From Microbispora rosea subsp. aerata (GTDB lineage: Bacteria; Actinomycetota; Actinomycetes; Streptosporangiales; Streptosporangiaceae): a stretch of DNA of 64,000 nt. The DNA is taken from NCBI RefSeq assembly GCF_014647835.1, contig NZ_BMPY01000005.1, forward strand, positions 62,001-126,000, written 5' to 3'. A program made the position numbers and the translations under genes. Shown piece after piece: positions 1 to 7,894 of this stretch. The notes beneath the pieces are model-generated. The model was not told where the DNA came from. It did no database searches and saw nothing but the letters and a program-made list of their open reading frames with translations. Positions within the stretch are counted from its first letter, which is position 1; each line of letters opens with the position of its first letter.

Positions 1-110
1 TGGTGCCCGCGGAGGTCGAGTTCTGGCAGGGCCAGACCGACCGCATGCACGACCGGCTCCGCTACCGCAAGACCGGCGGATCCTGGACGCTGGAGCGCCT
101 GGCTCCCTGA
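1..110 (+). CDS. pdxH: pyridoxamine 5'-phosphate oxidase, C-terminal end (partial)
   Basis: Only the last 35 codons are in the window. They read [15 protein letters not shown] followed by W-T-L-E-R-L-A-P and a TGA stop. This matches the C-terminal signature of PdxH, the FMN enzyme that oxidises pyridoxamine or pyridoxine 5'-phosphate to pyridoxal 5'-phosphate. The conserved W, R-x-H and D-R residues of the signature are all present. The gene converges on the uracil-DNA glycosylase gene with only a few bases between the two stops. The family call rests on this short tail, so it is good but not complete. Confidence 0.8.
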   Translation, partial: VPAEVEFWQGQTDRMHDRLRYRKTGGSWTLERLAP

Positions 111-115
111 ATTTT

Positions 116-727
116 TCAGGGCAGCCCGGCCGCGACAGCCAGATCGGCGAGGAAACCGGAGTATGCCTCGTCCCGGTCCGGCGAGCGGAGGATCGCCGAG
201 GGATGGATCGTCGCCACGTAGTACGCCCCCTCCCCCCGGGGGACGGGCTCTCCCCTGTGCTTGGTGACACGGAAGTCCGGGCCGAGCAGCGCCCGGGCGG
301 CCGTCGCGCCCAGCACCACCGTCACCTCCGGGTCCACCAGGCGCATCTCGGCCTCCAGCCAGGGCCGGCAGGCATTGATCTCCCCCACGGTGGGTTTCTG
401 GTGGATTCTGCGTTTGCCGCGGGGCTCGTACTTGAAGTGTTTGACCGCGTTGGTCACGTACACCGCCTCGCGCTCGATGCCCGCCTCTTCGAGGGCCCTG
501 TCGAGCAGGCGCCCCGCGGGCCCGACGAAGGGCGCGCCCTCGCGGTCCTCCTGATCGCCCGGCTGCTCGCCGACCAACATGAACCGCGCGCCGGGCGCGC
601 CCTCGCCGAACACCGTCTGAGTGGCCGCCCGGTAGAGGTCGCAGCCCTCGCAGTGCCGCGCGGCCTCCCGGAGCGCGGGCAGGGTGGCGTCCGCCGGAAG
701 GAATCGCTGAGCCCCGATGTTTCCCAT
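116..727 (-). CDS. udgX: UdgX-type uracil-DNA glycosylase
   Basis: The 203-residue protein belongs to the uracil-DNA glycosylase superfamily, which excises uracil from DNA. Motif 1 is GEQPGDQED at residues 53-61 and the motif near the end is HPSAIL. A KRRIH loop places a histidine at residue 109. That loop is diagnostic of UdgX, in which the histidine forms a covalent bond with the DNA at the abasic site. Three cysteines (26, 29 and 120) could bind an iron-sulfur cluster; a fourth cysteine is not seen. The ATG at 727 is chosen because the longer reading frame runs back into ideR on the other strand. The gene is divergent from ideR, with 78 bases between them. Confidence 0.93.
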   Translation of the reverse strand: MGNIGAQRFLPADATLPALREAARHCEGCDLYRAATQTVFGEGAPGARFMLVGEQPGDQEDREGAPFVGPAGRLLDRALEEAGIEREAVYVTNAVKHFKYEPRGKRRIHQKPTVGEINACRPWLEAEMRLVDPEVTVVLGATAARALLGPDFRVTKHRGEPVPRGEGAYYVATIHPSAILRSPDRDEAYSGFLADLAVAAGLP

Positions 728-805
728 CCTGGGTCGCTTCCCCAATAGGGTCGGCTGCGAACGCGGGGGAGGTCGTAGCATCGATTTACAAGGACTGGAG
801 GAGCC

Positions 806-1510
806 TTGACCGCACACGGCCTGATCGACACGACGGAGATGTATCTCCGGACAATCTTCGAACTCGAAGAGGAAGGCATCGTGCCGCTCCGCGCGCGCAT
901 CGCCGAGCGCCTGCAGCAGAGCGGTCCGACCGTCAGCCAGACAGTGGCGCGCATGGAACGCGACGGCCTGGTCAAGGTTGAGGGGGACAGGCACCTCAGC
1001 ATGACCGAGCTGGGCCGCACGCTGGCCATCCGCGTCATGCGCAAACACCGGCTCGCGGAGTGTTTGCTGACCCAAGTGATCGGCATGCCCTGGGAAGAGG
1101 TCCACATCGAGGCGTGCCGCTGGGAGCACGTGATGTCCGAGTCGGTGGAGACCCGGCTCGTGAACCTGCTCAAGAACCCCCGGGTGTGCCCGCACGGCAA
1201 CCCGATCCCCGGCCTCGACGAGCTGGGCGTGCCGCAGTCCGGTTCGACCGGAGATGAGATGGTGTCACCCATGGTGACCCTCGCCGGATCGGCGCCCGTG
1301 CCCGTTGTAGTGCGCCGAATCAGCGAACAAGTGCAAAGCGACCCCGCCCTGATGCTTAAACTCAAGCAAGTTGGGATACAACCCGGACGCGAGGTGACGC
1401 TCGCGGTGAGTGACAACGGTGTAACGGTGACTGGTGATGGCGAGGTGGGGACCACGACCACGGAGCTTCCGAGGGACGTCGCCTCACACGTTTTTGTCAC
1501 CAGACGATGA
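806..1510 (+). CDS. ideR: iron-dependent transcriptional repressor IdeR (DtxR family)
   Basis: The 234-residue protein is a metal-dependent DNA-binding repressor of iron uptake and storage genes. The N-terminal winged helix (about residues 1-65) contains GPTVSQTVARMERDGLV. Primary metal-site residues are M12, C104, E107 and H108, and ancillary-site residues are H81, E85 and H100; all match the IdeR/DtxR positions. A C-terminal SH3-like domain occupies about residues 145-234. Translation begins at a TTG preceded by GGAGGAG at 797-803. No iron box was recognised in the short divergent region shared with udgX, so autoregulation is not supported by sequence. Confidence 0.96.
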   Translation: MTAHGLIDTTEMYLRTIFELEEEGIVPLRARIAERLQQSGPTVSQTVARMERDGLVKVEGDRHLSMTELGRTLAIRVMRKHRLAECLLTQVIGMPWEEVHIEACRWEHVMSESVETRLVNLLKNPRVCPHGNPIPGLDELGVPQSGSTGDEMVSPMVTLAGSAPVPVVVRRISEQVQSDPALMLKLKQVGIQPGREVTLAVSDNGVTVTGDGEVGTTTTELPRDVASHVFVTRR

Positions 1511-1630
1511 CGGAATGAGTTGTGCCTGGTTGAATCCCCTAGGGAGTCCTTTCATTTCTCGCGACCCAGCCATCGCAGGAGCGCCCGTGCCCGGCATAGC
1601 GAACCCACTTCGTCAAGGGACGGTCGTGGC

Positions 1631-3859
1631 ATGAGGCGATGGGGAGATCTGTCACAGGACATCGACGAGCACCTCTCCGCCGGTTCCGTTCTCGACCATG
1701 CCGAGATGGCCGTGGTCGTGACCGACCGCTTCAGCAACGTCCTGTACTGGAACCCCTTCGCCGAGCAGTTGTTCGGCCGTGTCGGCGCGTCTCCGGGCAA
1801 GGAGTCGCTGCACACCCTCGGGATCTCGGAGAAGGATCAGCCGCTCACCGCCGAGCTGGCCAAGCACGTGCTGCGCGGCGGCGTGTGGGAGGGCACCTTC
1901 GACGTGACCCGCGGCGACGGCTCGATGGTTTACGTGCGCGCGCAGGCAGTGCCGCTGCGGCACCCCTCCGGCTCCGTGAGCGGCATCGTCATCACCGCGC
2001 GCGAGGCCATGCGCAGCAACGAGCGGGAAAAGGACCGCTTCGGCCTGCTGGAGCGGATCGGCGAGCGGCTCGCCGGCTCCCTGTACGTCGAGGAGACGCT
2101 CAACCGGGTCGCGGACATGCTCGTCCCGCAGTTCGCCGACCACTGCTTCATCGAACTGGTCGAGGGCGACCGGCTGGTGCGCAAGGTTTCCACGCACGTG
2201 AACGGCTGGACGCCACCGCCGGACACCTGGCGGCCGGTCGGCGCGGAGATCAGATACCCCCTCGGTCACTACGCCGAGACCGCTCTGCGCCGCCAGGAGA
2301 CCATCCTCATCGAGGACTTCTCGCAGGTCAGCTACCCGGCGCCGAGCGAGGGCGCGGCCCGGGTGTGCGGCGAGGTCGGGATGACCTCGGCCATCGTCGC
2401 CCCGCTGTGCGTGCGCGGCGAGACGCTCGGCCTGATGTATCTCGGCCTGTCGAACCTGACGAACCGGCGCTCGCCCCACTACGACACCTTCGACCGCGAC
2501 TTCGTCGGCGCCATCGCCACCCGTGTTGCGCTCGCCGTCGACAACGCGCTGCTGTTCGAAGAGGAACGGCACACCGCCGAATCGTTCCAAAAGCACCTGC
2601 TTCCGCGTCAGCCGCTGCCGAGGCTCGACGGCCTGGAGATCGCGGTCCGCTACTACCCCGCCGCCCCGCTCGCCTCGCACGGCCAGGGCATCCAGACCCA
2701 GGTGGGCGGCGACTGGTACGACGTGATCCCGCTGTCGGCCGGCCGCGTCGGCATCGTGATCGGCGACGTCGAGGGCCGAGGGGCCAAGGCGGCGGCGGTC
2801 ATGGGCCAGCTCAGGGCCGCGCTGCGGGCCTTCGCCCAAGACGACAAACCGCCCGCCGACATCCTCGCCCGCCTGGACGAGTGGACCAGGATCGTCGCCG
2901 CGCCGGAGCACGACGACTTCGGCGCCGACATCACCAACCCGCCGATTGTCACCTGCCAATACATGGTGTACGACGCGTGGTCGAGGGAGTTGTCGTTCGC
3001 CAACGCCGGGCACGCGCCGCCGCTGATGATCGTGGACGGCGAGGTCAAGGACCTGGAGATCACCGAGGTCGGCCAGCCGCTGGGGGTGCGGGCCAAGGGC
3101 ATGCACGCCGACCTGGTCTACAAGGAGGAGACGAGGGAGCTGCCGCCCGGCGCGACCCTGCTCCTCTACACCGACGGGCTGGTCGACCGCAGGCCGCCGC
3201 GCGATTCCGCCGTCGGCGCGCCGGACGACGACGAGGCGCTGAACATCCTGCGGGAGAAGCTGGCCAAGGCGTCGGGGGAGTCCGTCGAACGCATCGCCGA
3301 CCTGGCCACGGTGGCCGTCCCCGGCGAGATCGACGACGACATGGCCATCCTCGTCGTCCGCTCGTCCAGCACCGAGCTGCAGTCGCAGGAGCGGACGTTC
3401 CCGGCCCAGCCGATCATGGTGAGTGAGGCGCGGCGCATGGCGTCGGAGGCGTTCGCCGGATGGCAGGTGCCCGAGGAACGCGCGGAGCTGGCCTGCCTGC
3501 TCGTCTCCGAGGTCGTGACCAACGTGGTCCTGCACGCCGCCAGCGCCAGCGTGCCACGCCGCGAGCTGGCGCTCGACGGGCCGCCGTTGCCGTTCGACGA
3601 GTCGTGGGACGTGCCGGGCTTCGAAGAGGAGATCGCTGGCGACAAGGAGTTCACCCTGCGGCTGCGCAGGGGCGCCGAGTCCGTCTGGGTCGAGGTCTTC
3701 GACCAGGACCTCCGGCTGCCCCGCATCCGCAGCGCGGGGGAGAACGACGAAGGCGGCCGCGGCCTCTACCTCGTGGACCAGCTCGCGCGGCGCTGGGGTT
3801 CCCGCCCGACCCGCGAGGGCAAGGCGGTCTGGTTCGAGATCCCCATCGGGGGACGCTGA
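1631..3859 (+). CDS. PAS-GAF-SpoIIE phosphatase-HATPase signalling protein
   Basis: This 742-residue cytoplasmic regulator has four modules. They are a PAS domain (about 20-130), a GAF domain (about 145-310), a PP2C-type SpoIIE/RsbU phosphatase (about 340-590) and a GHKL ATPase resembling anti-sigma kinases (about 610-742). Phosphatase metal-binding aspartates are D361 in VGGDWYD and D379 in GDVEGRG. The kinase-like part has an N box (EVVTNVVLHA) and a G box (GGRGLYLVDQ). Such proteins act on anti-sigma antagonists in partner-switching control of alternative sigma factors. The ATG at 1631 follows AAGGGA; an earlier in-frame ATG near 1520 would add a low-complexity head. No sigma factor or antagonist lies next to it. 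Inverted repeats follow the stop. Confidence 0.9.
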   Translation: MRRWGDLSQDIDEHLSAGSVLDHAEMAVVVTDRFSNVLYWNPFAEQLFGRVGASPGKESLHTLGISEKDQPLTAELAKHVLRGGVWEGTFDVTRGDGSMVYVRAQAVPLRHPSGSVSGIVITAREAMRSNEREKDRFGLLERIGERLAGSLYVEETLNRVADMLVPQFADHCFIELVEGDRLVRKVSTHVNGWTPPPDTWRPVGAEIRYPLGHYAETALRRQETILIEDFSQVSYPAPSEGAARVCGEVGMTSAIVAPLCVRGETLGLMYLGLSNLTNRRSPHYDTFDRDFVGAIATRVALAVDNALLFEEERHTAESFQKHLLPRQPLPRLDGLEIAVRYYPAAPLASHGQGIQTQVGGDWYDVIPLSAGRVGIVIGDVEGRGAKAAAVMGQLRAALRAFAQDDKPPADILARLDEWTRIVAAPEHDDFGADITNPPIVTCQYMVYDAWSRELSFANAGHAPPLMIVDGEVKDLEITEVGQPLGVRAKGMHADLVYKEETRELPPGATLLLYTDGLVDRRPPRDSAVGAPDDDEALNILREKLAKASGESVERIADLATVAVPGEIDDDMAILVVRSSSTELQSQERTFPAQPIMVSEARRMASEAFAGWQVPEERAELACLLVSEVVTNVVLHAASASVPRRELALDGPPLPFDESWDVPGFEEEIAGDKEFTLRLRRGAESVWVEVFDQDLRLPRIRSAGENDEGGRGLYLVDQLARRWGSRPTREGKAVWFEIPIGGR

Positions 3860-3989
3860 CGGCCGTCCGCCGTCCGGGCGCCGCGGCCCTATGAACGCGG
3901 CCTGGTAGGCGGGAACAGCCGCAGATGGGCGGCGGCCGGCACCCTCCAGCAGGAGCCGGCCTGTCGCGGGTCACCGACGCCGAGCCGAG

Positions 3990-4029
3990 CCTGCCGCGTG
4001 GCCCCGGCAGGCCGGGGCCACGCGGCAGG
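3990..4029. terminator. 19-bp perfect inverted repeat
   Basis: Two arms of 19 bases (3990-4008 and 4011-4029) are exactly complementary around a two-base loop and are extremely GC-rich. The repeat lies between the convergent SpoIIE-domain gene and the membrane-protein gene at 4180-5085. It is most simply a bidirectional transcription terminator, although it has no T tract. Confidence 0.7.
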
Positions 4030-4100
4030 GCAGGCCGAGGGATCGAGTCACAGCCCCAGTTGCCGGGCGGCGGCTGCCGGTAAACGGAAAAGACAGGCAC

Positions 4101-4138
4101 ACGGAAAGAGCGGCACGCCGTGGCGTGCCGCTCTCCGT
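4101..4138. terminator. second hairpin in the same convergent gap
   Basis: The core AGAGCGGCACGCC/GGCGTGCCGCTCT pairs perfectly around two bases. The arms extend further as ACGGA/TCCGT with a small bulge. With the inverted repeat at 3990-4029 it fills the 320-base gap between convergent genes. I see no gene in that gap (3860-4179). Confidence 0.65.
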
Positions 4139-4179
4139 GGTGACCTCCGCGCTCCCGATCGCTCGGGGCGTGGTACGGG

Positions 4180-5085
4180 TCAGTTGCCCTGCTTGTCCAT
4201 GCAGCTGTATCCGTCCGGGCGCTCGGGGTCGAGCGTGACCTCCCGCAGCACGGTCGCCTCCATGGAGATGCGGAAGGTCTCCTGCTTCGCGCAGTCGTAC
4301 AGCGCGTACGCGCCCTCGCGCTCGCCGAGCAGCAGCATCTGCTCGCCGTCACGCAGCACCTTGCCGCTCGCGCGGTCGTTGAGCACCACCCACTGGTCCT
4401 GGAAGCCCACCATGGACAGCAGCAGGCTGGCGGGCCGGCCCTTCTCGGCGACGGCGAGCGCGTCCCTCTCCATCTGCCCCATCAACGCGAAGCCGAGCCC
4501 GATGCCGGTGAACGCGGCGACCACGATCTTCATGCCCGCGCGGCCGGCCGGACGCCGCCGCAGCAGCCGGAACGGCACGAGGAACGCCAGGACGCCGATC
4601 ACCACCGAGGTGATCACAATCGCGGCCAGCGACGCGCCCTCGCCCAGGCCGAGGTAGCCGAGAAAGCCCCAGTAGCTCGCCCCGCACCACAGCGCGCCGA
4701 TGGTCGCGGCGGCCCACGGACGCTCGCGTACGGCCCGGGCCAGGCGGGACAGATGGCCCAGGGTGGCCTTGTCGAGCAGCCAGACGACCGCGATCAGGAT
4801 CCCCGCGAGCAGCGCACCGGCGATGATGAGCAAGATCAGCGTGCCCACCAGGCGGCCGAACATGGTGGCCTGGTCGATGCCCGCCTGCTCCGGGTTGAGG
4901 TTGAAGATGCCGTACACCTGCTGGATGCCGAGATACAGCAGCGCGTACAGAGCGACACCGATGGGCACCACGACCGATCCGCCGCGTTCCAGCAGATCGA
5001 CGACCCCGGCCTTCGCCTCGGGCTCGGGCTGGTGGTCGAGGCCGGTGTGCTCCTCCGGCTTGGTGATGGTCATTGTTCCGTTCAT
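4180..5085 (-). CDS. hypothetical multi-pass membrane protein
   Basis: I do not recognise the family. The protein (301 residues from this start) has a short acidic N-terminus rich in E and P. About five hydrophobic helices follow, including VVVPIGVALYALLYLGI, LILLIIAGALLAGILIAVVW, a pair around the central region and IVVAAFTGIGLGFALMG. A C-terminal domain of roughly 100 residues is probably outside the membrane and has a CxxxxxETF and a YSCMDKQGN ending, giving two cysteines. The start is uncertain: ATG at 5085, ATG at 5073 and a TTG at 5124 are all in frame, and none has a strong ribosome binding site. It is divergent from the hydrolase gene at 5223. Confidence 0.75.
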   Translation of the reverse strand: MNGTMTITKPEEHTGLDHQPEPEAKAGVVDLLERGGSVVVPIGVALYALLYLGIQQVYGIFNLNPEQAGIDQATMFGRLVGTLILLIIAGALLAGILIAVVWLLDKATLGHLSRLARAVRERPWAAATIGALWCGASYWGFLGYLGLGEGASLAAIVITSVVIGVLAFLVPFRLLRRRPAGRAGMKIVVAAFTGIGLGFALMGQMERDALAVAEKGRPASLLLSMVGFQDQWVVLNDRASGKVLRDGEQMLLLGEREGAYALYDCAKQETFRISMEATVLREVTLDPERPDGYSCMDKQGN

Positions 5086-5222
5086 TCCATGTTCGGTTGT
5101 CCGATGAGGGGACAATGATGACAAACCGAGAAAACGTTTAGATGCCGCGAGCGTTAAGAAACGGGTGAGCCGGGGCGCCCGCGTGCTTCTTTCCGCCGGT
5201 CTCGGGTGCTTGACTCGGCGGT

Positions 5223-5993
5223 ATGGAGCTTGCCTACGACCGCCGCGGCAGCGGGCCGCCGCTCGTCCTCCTCCACGGCATCGGTCACCACCGGCGTGGC
5301 TGGCTGCCGGTCATCGACCTGCTCGCCCAGCGGCACGACGTCATCGCGGTAGACCTGCCCGGGTTCGGCGACTCCCCGCCGCTGCCGTACGGCACGCCGT
5401 ACAACGTGGAGACGCTCGGACGGGCGGTGCGGGAGTTCTGGACGGGGCTCGGCCTGAGCCGGCCGCATGTCGCGGGCAACTCGCTGGGCGGCTACATCGC
5501 GCTCGACCTGGCGTCCACCGCCGACGTCCGCACGGCCGTCGCGCTCTCGCCCGCCGGGTTCTGGTCCCGGCCCGAGCACGCGTACGCCCGGGCGGTGCTG
5601 CGCCTGCTGCGGCTGGCGGTGCGGGCCACCGGCGGGCTGCCCGCGATCGCGGCCGGTACGGACGAGGGGAAGGCGCTGGCCATGGGATTGCTCGTGGCCC
5701 ATCCCGGGCGGCTGTCCCGTGAGGACGTGGTGGCGGCGGCCACGGCGCTGCGCGAGTGCGCGGGGTTCGAGGAAACGCTGGACTCGCTGGCGTGGGTCGC
5801 GCCGCCCGCACCGCCCAAGGTGCCGGTCACGATCGCCTGGGGCGAGCGCGACCGGCTGCTGCCGCGCCGCCAGGCCGTACGGGCGGCGCGATGGGCGGGG
5901 CAGCGGGCGCTGCTGCTGCGGGGCTGCGGCCACCTGCCGATGAGCGACGACCCGGAACTGGTCGCACAGGTGATCCTCACCGGCTGCGGCTAA
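5223..5993 (+). CDS. alpha/beta-fold hydrolase
   Basis: The 256-residue protein has a complete alpha/beta-hydrolase catalytic set: nucleophile S87 in GNSLGG, acid D210 in GERDRLLP and base H237 in GCGHLPM. An oxyanion-type LLHGIGHH motif lies near residue 17. No signal peptide is seen, so it is probably cytoplasmic. The substrate cannot be told from sequence; relatives include esterases, epoxide hydrolases and C-C bond hydrolases. It stands alone between a divergent membrane-protein gene and a 253-base gap (5994-6246) in which I see nothing clear. Confidence 0.9.
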   Translation: MELAYDRRGSGPPLVLLHGIGHHRRGWLPVIDLLAQRHDVIAVDLPGFGDSPPLPYGTPYNVETLGRAVREFWTGLGLSRPHVAGNSLGGYIALDLASTADVRTAVALSPAGFWSRPEHAYARAVLRLLRLAVRATGGLPAIAAGTDEGKALAMGLLVAHPGRLSREDVVAAATALRECAGFEETLDSLAWVAPPAPPKVPVTIAWGERDRLLPRRQAVRAARWAGQRALLLRGCGHLPMSDDPELVAQVILTGCG

Positions 5994-6246
5994 CCCCCGC
6001 TGCGGCCTCGCGCTTGATCAGAGGTGGGTCGAAGCCGCCGATGTGGCAGCGCCGACCCGGACTCTTGCGCGGCGGCCGCTCGGCCCCGCCCCCATCGCCG
6101 ACCAGGAGGCCGAGGCGGCGCCTGCCGGTGGGCGCGGGAATTCTCGCGAGAGGGCTGCCCGGCTGCGCGCCCGTCGCTGACCAAGCGCCGTGGCCGTTTG
6201 CGCCGACGGGCGCGCGGGGGCGGGGAAAGCCACGCATACTGATCGT

Positions 6247-6408
6247 GTGGACAGCGGACTCATCCTTCTGGTCTTCCTGGCGTTCCTGTTCGCGTGGCTG
6301 CTGAACAAGGTGCGCAGGTTCTTCCGGCTGAGCCCGGTGGCCTACGGAGGCGTGATGGTCGTGTTCATCGTGGCCATGCTGCTCATCTGGGGGCAGCAGC
6401 AGGGCTGA
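6247..6408 (+). CDS. small two-helix membrane protein (53 residues)
   Basis: This short frame begins VDSGLILLVFLAFLFAWLL, carries a basic loop NKVRRFFRLS, and then has a second helix GGVMVVFIVAMLLIW ending in QQQG. Two membrane segments joined by a positive loop suggest a small inner-membrane protein with both ends outside. No Shine-Dalgarno is seen, but CATACT at 6235-6240 would be a suitably placed -10 for a leaderless transcript starting at the GTG. The function is unknown. Stopping directly at the second helix makes a chance frame less likely. Confidence 0.55.
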   Translation: MDSGLILLVFLAFLFAWLLNKVRRFFRLSPVAYGGVMVVFIVAMLLIWGQQQG

Positions 6409-6542
6409 CCGGCCGTGGTTTCTCCTCCCCGCCCTGGTCGTCCGACACCTCCGGCGAGTGCGTCACGTTCGCTCCCGCGGCGTACGCACGGACGCGGGCA
6501 GGCCCGCGACGAGCGCACCTGACCGGCAGGCTGACGCGCGGC

Positions 6543-7688
6543 TCAGAAGCCGAAGGACCGGCCGATGATCTCCTTCATGATCTCGGTCGTGCCGCCGTAG
6601 ATCGTCTGCACGCGGCTGTCCAGCCAGGCCTTGGCCACCGGATATTCCCGCATGTAGCCGTAACCGCCGTGGAGCTGGACGCACCGGTCGATGACCTTGT
6701 TCTGCAGCTCGGTCGTCCACCACTTGGCCTTCGCCGCGTCGACCGCGGTGAGCTCCTTGGCGTTGAGCGCGCGTACGCACTTGTCCACGTAGTGGCGCGC
6801 GATCTCCACCTCGGTGGCCAGTTCGGCCAGCAGGAACCGGGTGTGCTGGAACTTGCCGATGCTCCGGCCGAAGGCCGTACGGTTGCGGCAATACTCGATC
6901 GTCTCCTCCAGCACCGTCTCCGCCGCGGCCACGGCCGCCACCGCGATCGACAGCCGCTCCTGCGGCAGGTTGTTCATGAGCTGGAAGAAACCCTGGCCTT
7001 CCTCGCCGCCCAGCAGGTTGGCCACCGGCACCCGTACGTTCTCGAAGAACAGCTCGGCGGTGTCCTGCGCGTGCATGCCGACCTTCTCCAGGTTGCGGCC
7101 ACGGGTGAAGCCCTCCATGCCGCGCTCCACCACCAGCAGCGAGATGCCGCGCGCGCCCGCCGAGGGGTCGGTCTTGGCCACGACCACGACCAGGTCGGAG
7201 TTGATGCCGTTGGTGATGAACGTCTTCTGCCCGTTCACCACGTAGTGGTCGCCCTCGCGGACGGCGGTGGTGCGGATGCCCTGCAGGTCGCTGCCGGCCC
7301 CCGGCTCGGTCATGCCGATGGCCGTGATCAGCTCGCCCGACGCGAAGCCGGGCAGCCAGCGCTGCTTCTGCTCGTCGTTGGTCAGATCGACCAGATACGG
7401 CGCCATGATGTCGTTGTGCAGGCCGAATCCCAGGCCGGTGGCGCCGACCCGGACGATCTCCTCGACGATCACCACGTTGTAGCGGAAGTCGGTGATCCCC
7501 GCGCCGCCGTACTCCTCCGGTACGGAGAAGCCGAACATGCCCAGCTCGCCCGCCTTCTTCCACACCTCACGGGGGACGATGCCGTCCTTCTCCCACTGCG
7601 CGTGGTGAGGGACGACCTCGCGGGCCAAGAAGTCACGGACGGTCTCGCGGAAGAGGTCGTGCTCCTCGTCGAAGAGGTCTCGCCGCAT
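6543..7688 (-). CDS. acyl-CoA dehydrogenase (381 aa, LCAD/IVD-like)
   Basis: This FAD flavoprotein introduces the alpha-beta double bond into an acyl-CoA, the first step of beta-oxidation or branched-chain breakdown. It has the N-terminal helical domain, the middle-domain signature (AIGMTEPGAGSDLQGIRT) and the C-terminal four-helix bundle ending IYGGTTEIMKEIIGRS. The MCAD-type catalytic glutamate position is a glycine here (IYGGT). A glutamate at 244 in PQERLSIA sits where LCAD and isovaleryl-CoA dehydrogenase carry theirs, so it is the likely base. GGAAGG lies eight bases before the ATG. A perfect 11-bp-arm palindrome at 7722-7746 lies just upstream. Confidence 0.94.
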   Translation of the reverse strand: MRRDLFDEEHDLFRETVRDFLAREVVPHHAQWEKDGIVPREVWKKAGELGMFGFSVPEEYGGAGITDFRYNVVIVEEIVRVGATGLGFGLHNDIMAPYLVDLTNDEQKQRWLPGFASGELITAIGMTEPGAGSDLQGIRTTAVREGDHYVVNGQKTFITNGINSDLVVVVAKTDPSAGARGISLLVVERGMEGFTRGRNLEKVGMHAQDTAELFFENVRVPVANLLGGEEGQGFFQLMNNLPQERLSIAVAAVAAAETVLEETIEYCRNRTAFGRSIGKFQHTRFLLAELATEVEIARHYVDKCVRALNAKELTAVDAAKAKWWTTELQNKVIDRCVQLHGGYGYMREYPVAKAWLDSRVQTIYGGTTEIMKEIIGRSFGF

Positions 7689-7721
7689 CGGGTACGCCTT
7701 CCGGCTGAGGGGTCTGTTGGC

Positions 7722-7746
7722 GGCACCAGAATACGATTCTGGTGCC
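7722..7746. promoter_or_regulatory. palindromic operator candidate upstream of the acyl-CoA dehydrogenase
   Basis: GGCACCAGAAT and ATTCTGGTGCC are exact inverted arms around a three-base centre. The element starts 33 bases before the acyl-CoA dehydrogenase start on the minus strand. It also lies in the region shared with the divergent surface-protein gene. Size and form fit a TetR-family operator; the regulator is not in the window. Confidence 0.55.
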
Positions 7747-7894
7747 TCTCGGTCGATTGACTCGAACCCCTACGGCTGGTCACAACTCCGAAACCATCGC
7801 CATAACGGCCTCTTTGCCCACTTCCGTTCCCCCTAAGATCTACCTTCGGTTTGCTATAGGCCCGCCCCGGACGGACCTGTGATCGGAGTGTGCG

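Noticed and set aside
728-805. Iron box in the udgX-ideR divergent region.
   Set aside because: No 19-bp TTAGGTTAGGCTAACC-like palindrome is visible there.
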